DNA from: JAIBAI01 sp044238875 | Lineage (GTDB): Bacteria > Bacteroidota > Bacteroidia > M30B66 | Direction of reading: 5' to 3' | NCBI GenBank assembly: GCA_044238875.1 | Contig: JBIICM010000004.1 | Location: 1-41,583 of the forward strand | DNA: 41,583 bases | Part shown: positions 16,383-23,329 of the stretch, one piece after another | How positions within the stretch are numbered: position 1 is the stretch's first letter | Layout: every line of letters starts with the position of its first letter | Notes under the pieces: generated by a model | Seen by the model: only the letters and a program-made list of their open reading frames with translations | Databases searched by the model: none | Told to the model about the DNA's origin: nothing | Made by a program: the position numbers and the translations under genes

Positions 16383-17606
16383 TTAATCTTCGGATAACGC
16401 CTGCCCGATTACGGCAGCGATCTGTAAAATCTGCTCTTCCCGAATCACCAGTGGCGGCGCAAGTCTTATCGTATCACCATGCGTGGGTTTAGCCAATACT
16501 CCAAGCTGCATCATACGGATACAAACATCGTATGCTGTTTTTCCTGAATCGGAATCAATAACGATGGCGTTCATGAGTCCTTTACCCCTTACCAGCCTGA
16601 GCGCTTTACTTTGAATGGCATTCAGTGCATCACGAAAGAGCAGCCCCATTTTTTCGGCATTTGCGGCCAGTTGTTCCTCTTGTATTACTTCAAGTGCAGC
16701 CTCTGCAACAGCACATGCCAGCGGGTTTCCTCCGTAGGTTGAACCATGTTCACCCGGCTTGAGGCAAAGGAGGATTTCGTCACTGCCCAACACACCTGAA
16801 ACGGGGTACATCCCGCCGCTTAAGGCTTTACCGAGGATCAGCAGGTCAGGTTTCACAGATTCGTGGTCGCAGGCAAGTAATTTTCCCGTTCTGCCGATAC
16901 CTGTCTGTATTTCATCAGCAATCAGCAACACATTCTTCCGGCGGCAAAGTGCAGCACAGGCGCTGATGTACCCTTCATCCGGAATGATAACACCTGCTTC
17001 TCCCTGTATGGGTTCAAATAAAAAGCCCGCAGTATTGCTGTCTTCCAGTGCTGCCTCCAGTGCTGTAAGGTCATTGAAAGGTATCTGTACAAAACCGGGG
17101 GTAAACGGACCAAACTCTTTGCGTGCAGATTCATCGCTCGAAGCACTCACCACGGAGATGGTCCGGCCGTGAAAGTTGCGCTCACAAACAATTATTTTGG
17201 CTTCGTTTTCTTTGATCCCTTTTTTTTGATAGGCCCATTTCCGGCAAAGTTTAATGGCGGCTTCTACAGCTTCAACACCTGTATTGGCCGGTAAAAAGCG
17301 GTCGTACCCGAAATAAGCCGTGATATATTCGGTAAATGCTGCAAAGCGCCTGTTGTGAAATGCCCGTGAGGTAAGGCTGAGTTGCCGTGCCTGTTGAATC
17401 AGTGCTTCGGTTATTTTCGGATGGCAGTGCCCTTGATTTACAGCAGAATAGGCGGAAAGGCAATCAATATAACGCTTGCCCTCTACATCCCATAAATAAA
17501 CACCTTCACCTTTTTCGAGTACTACCGGAAGCGGGTGATAGTTGTGTGCCGAATAAGCCGCTTCGAGGGCTATCCAGTAATGATTGTCTTTTTTTTCAAA
17601 AACCAT
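16383..17606 (-). CDS. rocD: Ornithine--oxo-acid aminotransferase
   Basis: This 407-residue class-III PLP aminotransferase converts ornithine and 2-oxoglutarate to glutamate semialdehyde and glutamate. Motifs visible are 'LSAYSAVNQGHCHPKI', 'NTGVEAVEAAIKLCRKWAY', 'NFHGRTIS', 'EPIQGEAGVIIPDEGY', the cofactor Asp231 in 'LIADEIQTGIGRTG', the PLP Lys260 in 'ILGKALSGG', and 'HGSTYGGNPLA'. This set, especially the SAYSAVNQGH block, separates it from acetylornithine and GABA aminotransferases. I start at the ATG at 17606. Five more in-frame codons up to 17621 overlap the -7 element. It faces the amylase gene, 13 bp apart, with no evident terminator. Confidence 0.92.
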   Translation of the reverse strand: MVFEKKDNHYWIALEAAYSAHNYHPLPVVLEKGEGVYLWDVEGKRYIDCLSAYSAVNQGHCHPKITEALIQQARQLSLTSRAFHNRRFAAFTEYITAYFGYDRFLPANTGVEAVEAAIKLCRKWAYQKKGIKENEAKIIVCERNFHGRTISVVSASSDESARKEFGPFTPGFVQIPFNDLTALEAALEDSNTAGFLFEPIQGEAGVIIPDEGYISACAALCRRKNVLLIADEIQTGIGRTGKLLACDHESVKPDLLILGKALSGGMYPVSGVLGSDEILLCLKPGEHGSTYGGNPLACAVAEAALEVIQEEQLAANAEKMGLLFRDALNAIQSKALRLVRGKGLMNAIVIDSDSGKTAYDVCIRMMQLGVLAKPTHGDTIRLAPPLVIREEQILQIAAVIGQALSED

Positions 17607-17610
17607 GCTG

Positions 17611-17618
17611 CAAAGGTA
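17611..17618 (-). promoter_or_regulatory. -7 promoter element of rocD, only 4 bp before the start codon
   Basis: On the minus strand TACCTTTG matches TAnnTTTG and is followed by CAGC and then the ATG. The transcript would begin at or very near the start codon. A TTA lies 19 bp upstream where TTG is expected. Confidence 0.5.
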
Positions 17619-17658
17619 CAACCTGATGCGACCCTGATAACGTGATTCAATCGAAGAA

Positions 17659-18378
17659 TCAGTTTAACACCACCCATGCAGGCAAGGAATCTCCCGGCGC
17701 AAACTGATCACCGTTACAGGTTAAGGGATGCGCGTCCCTTTCGGCTTTCGAAATAATCAAATCATCTCTGGTATTAACGCCTCGTGCCTTAAATATGTTA
17801 AAAAGATCATCGGTGATCAGGTTGAAAAAAGAAACCATCCGACCCTGTTTGGTGGGGTCGTTTGCTATGCAGCTTACATCAGAATAGGTTGAGCTGCCAA
17901 CATGATAACCAATGAATTGCCCCTTACTCAGCGTTTCACCAATACTGTATGTCTTGTTGGGGGTGATATGGAAAATTGAAATCCTGAAAGCCGGATAATC
18001 TTTACATTCAATCTCGATTTTTACACCCGACCACTCATTTTCAACACGTGTGATTTTGCCGTCAACCGGAGAATAAAGTTTAACCTGTTGCCAGTCAACC
18101 GTACTTTTGGGTTCGAAATAATGTTTCATACTGCGGCAATGCTCGGTAAAATCAGCGTAATCATGGCCAACACTGGATCTGAATTTTGAAATCCGGCCAA
18201 TCTTATCCATCTCAATCGGAAAAAAATTGATGAACTTTGGAAGAGGCTTGTTGTCTATATCCCATGTGGTATTGTCGGGTAATTCTTCTTTTTTATCTTT
18301 TTTACAGCCCTCAAAAAATAAGCATGCGGCCAAAAACAGAAGAAAGAGCGCGAGCGATAAATGTGGAGTGTTTCTCAT
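17659..18378 (-). CDS. Lipoprotein with M23 (LytM)-like fold, probably non-catalytic
   Basis: The start at 18378 (239 residues) gives MRNTPHLSLALFLLFLAACL followed by the lipobox FFEGC and KKDKKEEL. The frame extends to 18414, but the promoter lies downstream of that. The mature protein holds 'VGHDYADFTEHC' (an HxxxD pair), 'VKLYSPVDGKITRV', 'VKIEIECKDYPAFRISIFHI' and 'GETLSKGQFIGYHVG', the order seen in LytM/M23 peptidase domains. The C-terminal HxH zinc/catalytic motif of active enzymes is absent; 'SSTYSDVSC' stands at that place. It is therefore likely a degenerate M23-like binding domain. It is transcribed alone, divergent from rlmD. The role is unknown. Confidence 0.72.
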   Translation of the reverse strand: MRNTPHLSLALFLLFLAACLFFEGCKKDKKEELPDNTTWDIDNKPLPKFINFFPIEMDKIGRISKFRSSVGHDYADFTEHCRSMKHYFEPKSTVDWQQVKLYSPVDGKITRVENEWSGVKIEIECKDYPAFRISIFHITPNKTYSIGETLSKGQFIGYHVGSSTYSDVSCIANDPTKQGRMVSFFNLITDDLFNIFKARGVNTRDDLIISKAERDAHPLTCNGDQFAPGDSLPAWVVLN

Positions 18379-18411
18379 AATAACCGAAAAATTGATTGAT
18401 GAACCTGTAAT

Positions 18412-18419
18412 CAAATTTA
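18412..18419 (-). promoter_or_regulatory. -7 promoter element of the M23-like lipoprotein gene
   Basis: On the minus strand TAAATTTG matches TAnnTTTG, 33 bp before the ATG at 18378. No clear -33 TTG is seen. Confidence 0.5.
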
Positions 18420-18471
18420 CAGCGTTTATTTTTATCTATTACTGCTTTAAAAAAACAGAAGCATAATCCGT

Positions 18472-18479
18472 TATTTTCG
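18472..18479 (+). promoter_or_regulatory. Possible -7 element of rlmD
   Basis: TATTTTCG differs from TAnnTTTG at one position and ends 6 bp before the ATG at 18486. Confidence 0.3.
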
Positions 18480-18485
18480 CACGCT

Positions 18486-19907
18486 ATGGGCAGATCAGAA
18501 AAGGTTCAGGTGTATGAAAAGCTGGAGATTACCGCAATAGCTTCAGAAGGGATGGGTATTGCACGGCATGAAGGCCTTGTGATTTTTGTGGAGCAAACCG
18601 TAACCGGAGATATAGTTGATGTTCGTATTACCCGTAAGAAGACTGGATTCAGGCAGGGCAAACCTGTATTTTTTCACCGTTACAGTCCGATTAGAATAAA
18701 ACCGGTATGTGATCATTTTGGTATTTGTGGGGGCTGCAAATGGCAGATCATCAGCTATGCTGATCAGCTTGAACACAAAGTAAGGCAGGTGCACGATACC
18801 CTGCACCGGATCGGTAAGATTGAGCTCCCTGAAATCCGTCCGATGATCGGAGCGCCTGAACCTTATTTCTATCGGAACAAATTAGAATACACGTTTTCTG
18901 ATAGTGGTTGGCTTACTGATGAAGAAATTCGGAGCGGAAAGGATTTTGCCGACCGCAACGCCCTTGGATTTCATATTCCGGGGCGGTTTGATAAGGTACT
19001 TGATATCCATAAATGTTACCTGCAACCTGATCCCGGTAATGCCATCCGGAATTTTATAAAGCAATATGCGGTTAAACACCAGCTCACTTTCTTCAACCTG
19101 ATAAAGCAAACAGGCTTTTTAAGAACGTTGATTTTAAGAAACACAAGGGCAGGGGAGTGGATGGTTTGCCTGAGCGTAACGGAGAAGCAGGATGCGTTGT
19201 TTTTACTGCTTGATGCACTTCTGGCACAATTTCCTGAGATAACATCATTGCTTTATGCCATTAATACAAAACGAAATGATACCCTCGAAGCACTTGAGGT
19301 AATCACCTATAAGGGTTTGCCTTACATAACAGAAGAGATGGAGGGCATTAAATTCAATATTGGTCCGAAATCATTCTATCAAACCAACCCTGTTCAGGCC
19401 TATGAGCTGTATAAGGTTGCAAGAGACTTTGCCGGTATCTCCGCTACTGATACAGTTTATGACCTTTATACCGGAGCCGGAACCATAGCGCTATTTGTTG
19501 CCGGCATGGCCAAAAAGGTAATTGGAATTGAATATGTTGAAGATGCGGTAAACGATGCGAAATTGAATGCTCAATTGAACAGGATTCAAAACACATCCTT
19601 CTTTTCCGGCGATATGAAAAATATTCTGGTAGAAGGTTTTTTTGAAACACAGGGCAAGCCGGATGTTATCATTACCGATCCACCGAGGGCCGGCATGCAT
19701 GAAGATGTTTGTAAACGCATTGCCGAATCAGGCGCTTCGCGTATTGTTTATGTGAGCTGCAATCCGGCCACTCAGGCGCGCGACCTTAACCTGCTTGATG
19801 CCAGTTACCGCGTGGTTAGCATCCAGCCGGTTGACATGTTTCCGCAAACTACCCATGTGGAAAATGTGGTGCTGCTCGAAAAAAGAAAAATGCCGCAGGA
19901 GTTTTAA
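18486..19907 (+). CDS. rlmD: 23S rRNA (uracil-C5)-methyltransferase RlmD/RumA family
   Basis: This 473-residue enzyme transfers a methyl group from SAM to C5 of a uracil in 23S rRNA (U1939 in E. coli). Residues 1-60 form a TRAM RNA-binding domain. Cys75, Cys81, Cys84 and Cys177 fit the CX5CX2C...C pattern of the 4Fe-4S cluster. The SAM-binding site is YDLYTGAGTIALF (325-337), followed by ITDPPRAGM (396-404). The catalytic nucleophile is Cys425 in YVSCNPATQARDL, and the general base is probably Glu459 in THVENV. The length is typical. Related TrmA/RlmC enzymes act on other uracils, so the exact site is inferred. Its 3' end contains a hairpin serving the convergent gene. Confidence 0.9.
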   Translation: MGRSEKVQVYEKLEITAIASEGMGIARHEGLVIFVEQTVTGDIVDVRITRKKTGFRQGKPVFFHRYSPIRIKPVCDHFGICGGCKWQIISYADQLEHKVRQVHDTLHRIGKIELPEIRPMIGAPEPYFYRNKLEYTFSDSGWLTDEEIRSGKDFADRNALGFHIPGRFDKVLDIHKCYLQPDPGNAIRNFIKQYAVKHQLTFFNLIKQTGFLRTLILRNTRAGEWMVCLSVTEKQDALFLLLDALLAQFPEITSLLYAINTKRNDTLEALEVITYKGLPYITEEMEGIKFNIGPKSFYQTNPVQAYELYKVARDFAGISATDTVYDLYTGAGTIALFVAGMAKKVIGIEYVEDAVNDAKLNAQLNRIQNTSFFSGDMKNILVEGFFETQGKPDVIITDPPRAGMHEDVCKRIAESGASRIVYVSCNPATQARDLNLLDASYRVVSIQPVDMFPQTTHVENVVLLEKRKMPQEF

Positions 19908-19923
19908 AAACAGCTGCGGCATT
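19889..19923 (-). terminator. Terminator of the minus-strand T9SS gene, overlapping the end of rlmD
   Basis: A perfect 10-bp stem (AATGCCGCAG at 19889-19898 against CTGCGGCATT at 19914-19923) with a 15-nt loop spans the rlmD stop codon (19905-19907). Read on the minus strand it is followed by TTTCTTTT, a good T-tract. In the plus direction the T-tract is weak. Confidence 0.65.
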
Positions 19924-19984
19924 GAATTTAAAAGCTATTTACGCAGGCCTGAAAGATTAAACCAGACCATTGCAAATAAAAATA

Positions 19985-21790
19985 TCAGTCTTTCACAAAG
20001 CGTATATTTTTCGCGGCTCCATCGGATGAAATCAAACGAAGGATATAAATACCTTTTGGAAGGTCTCTGACAGAGATGGTTCCGGTATTTTCACCTGAAG
20101 TAAATTCCTGTGAATTGTCACTGTGTAATCTGCCTGCAACATCACATAATTGAACCCTTACGGTCTGATTATTTGCAGAAATTAAGCGGAAATTGAGATC
20201 ATTGCTGCTCACCGGATTGGGAAATACCGAAATACTTTCAATAGCGTTAAAAGCGCCAGCGGTTTCCTCTTCTGCCAATCTTGCATTTGACCCACCGGTG
20301 ATGGTGGTGTTCCAGCAAATTGTTTTTTGAAGAGTTGTGCCAAACTGACCTGTCAGCGTGCCTGACGTAAATGTATTGGTAATGGTTGGTATAAACGCTG
20401 TGTAGGTAACAGGCGGATTGGTGCTCAGGGGAGAATCAATTACCTCATTGCAGCCGGAAACAAGATTGAAATATGTTTTCGCAAGCCACGATTTGTTAAT
20501 TGCCGGAGTTGCCAGTGTTGCGATGGAGCCAAAAACGCCGAATGCGGCAAGACCCTGACCACTGGCTGTATTTTGCACCATATCAATGGCGAATAGCGAT
20601 TCGTTTCCACTTCCGGTATAATGACGCAAAAATACGGGTGCTGTGGTGTTGTTCAGCCTGATTAAAAGACCATCCTTGCTACTGCTGGTAAGCTGGGTTG
20701 AACCTGCGATGTAGTAGCTGAGACTTCCTGCTGCATTAACCCGCGTTACAACATCAAAGCCTTCCTGATTTTGCACCGGATAGTTGGGCGTAGGACCATT
20801 TGACCTGATAAGGCGTGGAGTGCCGGGTGAGTTCACCGGATTGGCGCCTGAAGTATTTACCCGAAGAAAAAGCACCTGACGTCTGCCCGCAAGCGAAGAA
20901 GATACAGCAGAACCAACAATGGCATATTCCTGCGGGGTATTGGTTGGGCGTATATTTTGAAGGCTAATGTTCGAAAGACCTGTTGATGTTAAAATCCGGA
21001 ACCAAATTAAAGCGCCTGCTGCACTGAACTTTGCAATAAATGCCTGCTGGCAGGCCGGTGCAGCAGTTGACGTAGATCTGATATTCCCGACAAGTATTAC
21101 GTTACCTGTTTGTCCGTCATCCAAAACAGCCACTGCTTCAGCAGGTGATGTATTTGAATTTCCGCAGGGAACATTGAACTTCCGCACCCAGTCAATGGTG
21201 GAACCATCTTCATTATGCTTCATCAGAAAAACCTGACTGCTACCTGTAGTGCTGTTCGGAGCTATACTCGATCCACAGGTATAATACCGGGCAGTATTGT
21301 TCAGCGATCTTCTGGTGCAAAAGGCTTCGTCAAAGCCACCAAGGTCAATACGGCGCAGACCTGTAGCAGTTGGTGTTCCATTTGTTCCAACATTCATGAG
21401 CAGTACATCTCCTGCAGAATTCGAATTGTAAACAGCACCCGACATAGCATATCCTGCTGTACCCCGTTCAACAATTGAGTTAAGGCGATTCTGCCATTCA
21501 GCACCATTGCTGAACAGGAAATAATACCTGCCAGCCAACTGCGCTCCGGCAAATGAACTGGTGTTGAATCTTGATCTTGTAAATTGAGAGCCTGCAGTAG
21601 TGGCAGGTAGCGTTGCTGCGCCGGCTGAAGCATAAACCGGTAATCCGCCTGACAGCACTACATCCGTAATCAGTCCGTCGTTGAACTGCTCAAATGAGCT
21701 GGCGTTCACTTCATGAATACGATGCCCGTACTGCGAATAACCGGCAAATTGAATCGCCAACGCAAAGAAGGGGAGTAAAACTTTTTTCAT
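19985..21790 (-). CDS. T9SS protein with repeat region resembling a beta-propeller
   Basis: I start at the ATG at 21790 (601 residues), which gives the signal peptide MKKVLLPFFALAIQFAGYSQ. Nine further in-frame codons upstream lie close to the promoter. The body (about 60-480) has repeated units that report values, such as 'GDVLLMNVGTNG', 'SQVFLMKHNEDGSTIDW', 'GNVILVGNIRS' and 'QAFIAKFSAAGALIWFR'. This pattern is like the SBBP or delta-60 beta-propeller repeats of secreted Bacteroidota proteins. Residues about 520-601 are a T9SS sorting domain (VFPNPVSSND, CDVAGRL, KGIYILRL, FVKD end). The function is unknown; it may display a binding surface. It has a full TTG-N18-TAnnTTTG promoter and a terminator at 19889-19923. 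Confidence 0.82.
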   Translation of the reverse strand: MKKVLLPFFALAIQFAGYSQYGHRIHEVNASSFEQFNDGLITDVVLSGGLPVYASAGAATLPATTAGSQFTRSRFNTSSFAGAQLAGRYYFLFSNGAEWQNRLNSIVERGTAGYAMSGAVYNSNSAGDVLLMNVGTNGTPTATGLRRIDLGGFDEAFCTRRSLNNTARYYTCGSSIAPNSTTGSSQVFLMKHNEDGSTIDWVRKFNVPCGNSNTSPAEAVAVLDDGQTGNVILVGNIRSTSTAAPACQQAFIAKFSAAGALIWFRILTSTGLSNISLQNIRPTNTPQEYAIVGSAVSSSLAGRRQVLFLRVNTSGANPVNSPGTPRLIRSNGPTPNYPVQNQEGFDVVTRVNAAGSLSYYIAGSTQLTSSSKDGLLIRLNNTTAPVFLRHYTGSGNESLFAIDMVQNTASGQGLAAFGVFGSIATLATPAINKSWLAKTYFNLVSGCNEVIDSPLSTNPPVTYTAFIPTITNTFTSGTLTGQFGTTLQKTICWNTTITGGSNARLAEEETAGAFNAIESISVFPNPVSSNDLNFRLISANNQTVRVQLCDVAGRLHSDNSQEFTSGENTGTISVRDLPKGIYILRLISSDGAAKNIRFVKD

Positions 21791-21814
21791 TGTGTGTAGG
21801 TTTAAAGGTTCTGA

Positions 21815-21843
21815 CAAATATATGATTATTAACCAATTGGCAA
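21815..21843 (-). promoter_or_regulatory. Promoter of the minus-strand T9SS gene (TTG-N18-TAnnTTTG)
   Basis: On the minus strand TTG (21843-21841) is followed after 18 bp by TATATTTG (21822-21815), a complete consensus match, 24 bp before the ATG at 21790. Confidence 0.7.
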
Positions 21844-22006
21844 TTGTGATTGTTGAAAAAATAATCCCTAATAACCGACTAATTGGTCTCGTCAGATTAT
21901 CCCGAGGCCGGTCATTGGGTTTTACAGTGAATTCCCTCCCTCGCTAAATCGGTTTGGTATTTAAAGCGCCTCCCCCAGCAAATGGTAGGAGGCCACTGGC
22001 CGATAA

Positions 22007-22026
22007 AGACGCACAATTGTGCGTCT
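22007..22026. repeat. Perfect 20-bp palindrome, REP-like
   Basis: AGACGCACAATTGTGCGTCT is a perfect inverted repeat in non-coding DNA. Palindromes with AGACGC/GCGTCT arms recur as dispersed REP-like elements in some Bacteroidota and cyanobacteria, often linked to RAYT transposases. Only one copy is seen in this window. Confidence 0.6.
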
Positions 22027-22071
22027 CTATTCCGCGCTACCTTTTCATAGGTCTGAATTTTAGGTAGTATT

Positions 22072-22120
22072 GCATTATTCAATTTGCATTATTCAATTTG
22101 CATTATTCAATTTGCATAAT
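22072..22120. repeat. 14-bp tandem repeat, three full units plus a partial one
   Basis: The unit GCATTATTCAATTT occurs at 22072-22085, 22086-22099 and 22100-22113 without a mismatch, followed by the partial unit GCATAAT. The repeat stops 26 bp before the ATPase start codon, and its last TTTG could act as the -33 box. Confidence 0.9.
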
Positions 22121-22142
22121 CTTAAAAATGCCTTTATTTTTG
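22112..22142 (+). promoter_or_regulatory. Possible promoter of the AAA ATPase gene
   Basis: TATTTTTG (22135-22142) matches TAnnTTTG and ends 4 bp before the ATG at 22147. A TTG at 22112-22114, at the end of the 14-bp repeat array, lies 20 bp upstream, slightly more than the usual 17-19. Confidence 0.45.
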
Positions 22143-22146
22143 TGGC

Positions 22147-23274
22147 ATGGGAAAGAGAAGCAGCAATCCGTTTTCGCTGGGTACCTACGACGGTCCGGAC
22201 CGGTTTTGTGACCGGGAAGAGGAGACTAGGAGGATTCTTGAAGCGGTTGACAATGGTCGCAACCTGTTGCTCATATCACTGCGGAGAATGGGTAAAACAG
22301 GCTTATTGTTTCATGTACTTGAAAAACTGAAAAAAAGAGGAGATGCTTGCTTTTATCTTGACTTGTTGTCAGGCAGTTCTGCTGAGGATTTTACATTGGC
22401 ACTGGCTCGTGAGGTAATCGGTAAGCTTGAAAAACCAACTGAAAAATGGGCAAGGCAAATCTCAACGCTATTCAGAAACTTAGTGCCGGTAATAACCTTC
22501 GATAACCTTTCTGGCCAGCCTTCGCTTGAATTGAAACTAAGCAAGCCATCTTTGGCAGTTCAAACGCTTGAGGAAATTATGACCTTTTTGGGCCGGCAGC
22601 AGAAACCGATCGTTCTGGCGCTGGATGAGTTTCAGCAGGTTGCCGCTTATGCAGAAGGATCATTTGAAGCCACCTTGCGATCTCTCAGCCAGAAACATGG
22701 CAACATTCGTTTTATCTTTTCTGGTTCAGAAAAGCATGTACTGGCTCAAATGTTTAGTTATGCCAAACGACCTTTCTACCAAAGTGCAGAACCTATGAGC
22801 CTGGAGCCCGTCCCAGCTGAAAAGTACAAGGCTTTTATTACTGCACACTTTAAAAAAGCCGGACGAACAATAGCGCCAACGGCACTTGACTTTATTTTTC
22901 AATGGACCTGGGGGCATACCTATTATGTGCAGTATTTCTGCAATCGTTTGTTTGCAACCGGCGTAATGTCAGTTTCTGAAGGGGACGCCCGTTTGATGGC
23001 TTTGCGGATTCTTACTGAACAGGAGAGTATTTTCAATACATACAAACTGATCATACCACATGCACAATGGAATTTGCTGACCGGTATCGCAAAAGAACAG
23101 GAAGGGGCTTCGAAACTTTTTTCCGGGCGCTTTATTAAAACATACAATATTGGGTCTCCGGGTTCAGTCAGAAATATTTTGAAAGGACTGCTCGACAAAC
23201 AGCTGGTATTTGAGGAGCAGGGCCGTTATTATTGCTATGACAGGTTTCTTGGCCGATGGCTGGAAAGATTATAA
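22147..23274 (+). CDS. AAA ATPase of the archaeal-type ATPase_2 family
   Basis: This 375-residue cytoplasmic protein has the layout of the PF01637 'archaeal ATPase' group: an N-terminal 'NPFSLGTYDGPDRFCDREEE', a Walker A of the RRxGKT type (LRRMGKTG, 45-52), a Walker B IVLALDEFQQ (155-164), a sensor-like 'IRFIFSGSEKHVL', and a C-terminal winged-helix-like part ('SPGSVRNILKGLLDKQLV', 'YYCYDRFLGRWL'). Members are often mobile or multi-copy genes and their function is poorly known; STAND-like signalling has been proposed. It stands alone between a repeat-containing intergenic region and the giant surface-protein gene, with which it shares a bidirectional terminator. Confidence 0.85.
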   Translation: MGKRSSNPFSLGTYDGPDRFCDREEETRRILEAVDNGRNLLLISLRRMGKTGLLFHVLEKLKKRGDACFYLDLLSGSSAEDFTLALAREVIGKLEKPTEKWARQISTLFRNLVPVITFDNLSGQPSLELKLSKPSLAVQTLEEIMTFLGRQQKPIVLALDEFQQVAAYAEGSFEATLRSLSQKHGNIRFIFSGSEKHVLAQMFSYAKRPFYQSAEPMSLEPVPAEKYKAFITAHFKKAGRTIAPTALDFIFQWTWGHTYYVQYFCNRLFATGVMSVSEGDARLMALRILTEQESIFNTYKLIIPHAQWNLLTGIAKEQEGASKLFSGRFIKTYNIGSPGSVRNILKGLLDKQLVFEEQGRYYCYDRFLGRWLERL

Positions 23275-23275
23275 A

Positions 23276-23314
23276 AAAAAAACAGGTTACTTTTTTGAAG
23301 TAACCTGTTTTTCA
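23276..23314. terminator. Bidirectional terminator between the ATPase and giant-protein genes
   Basis: AACAGGTTACTT (23281-23292) pairs perfectly with AAGTAACCTGTT (23298-23309) around a TTTTG loop. The stem is flanked by an A-run on the left and a T-run on the right, so it can stop transcription of both convergent genes. Confidence 0.9.
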
Positions 23315-23329
23315 GTCAATCGTCAGAAA

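Larger units (their letters stand above)
21791..22146 (+). other. 356-bp intergenic region with no gene
   Basis: No convincing coding region lies here. From left to right it holds the promoter of the minus-strand T9SS gene, a GCCTCC/GGAGGC hairpin (21968-21993), a perfect 20-bp palindrome (22007-22026), a 14-bp tandem repeat (22072-22113) and the promoter of the ATPase gene. Confidence 0.7.

Noticed and set aside
22072..22120. Short CRISPR array
   Set aside because: The units are directly adjacent with no spacers and are only 14 bp long, so this is a simple tandem repeat.
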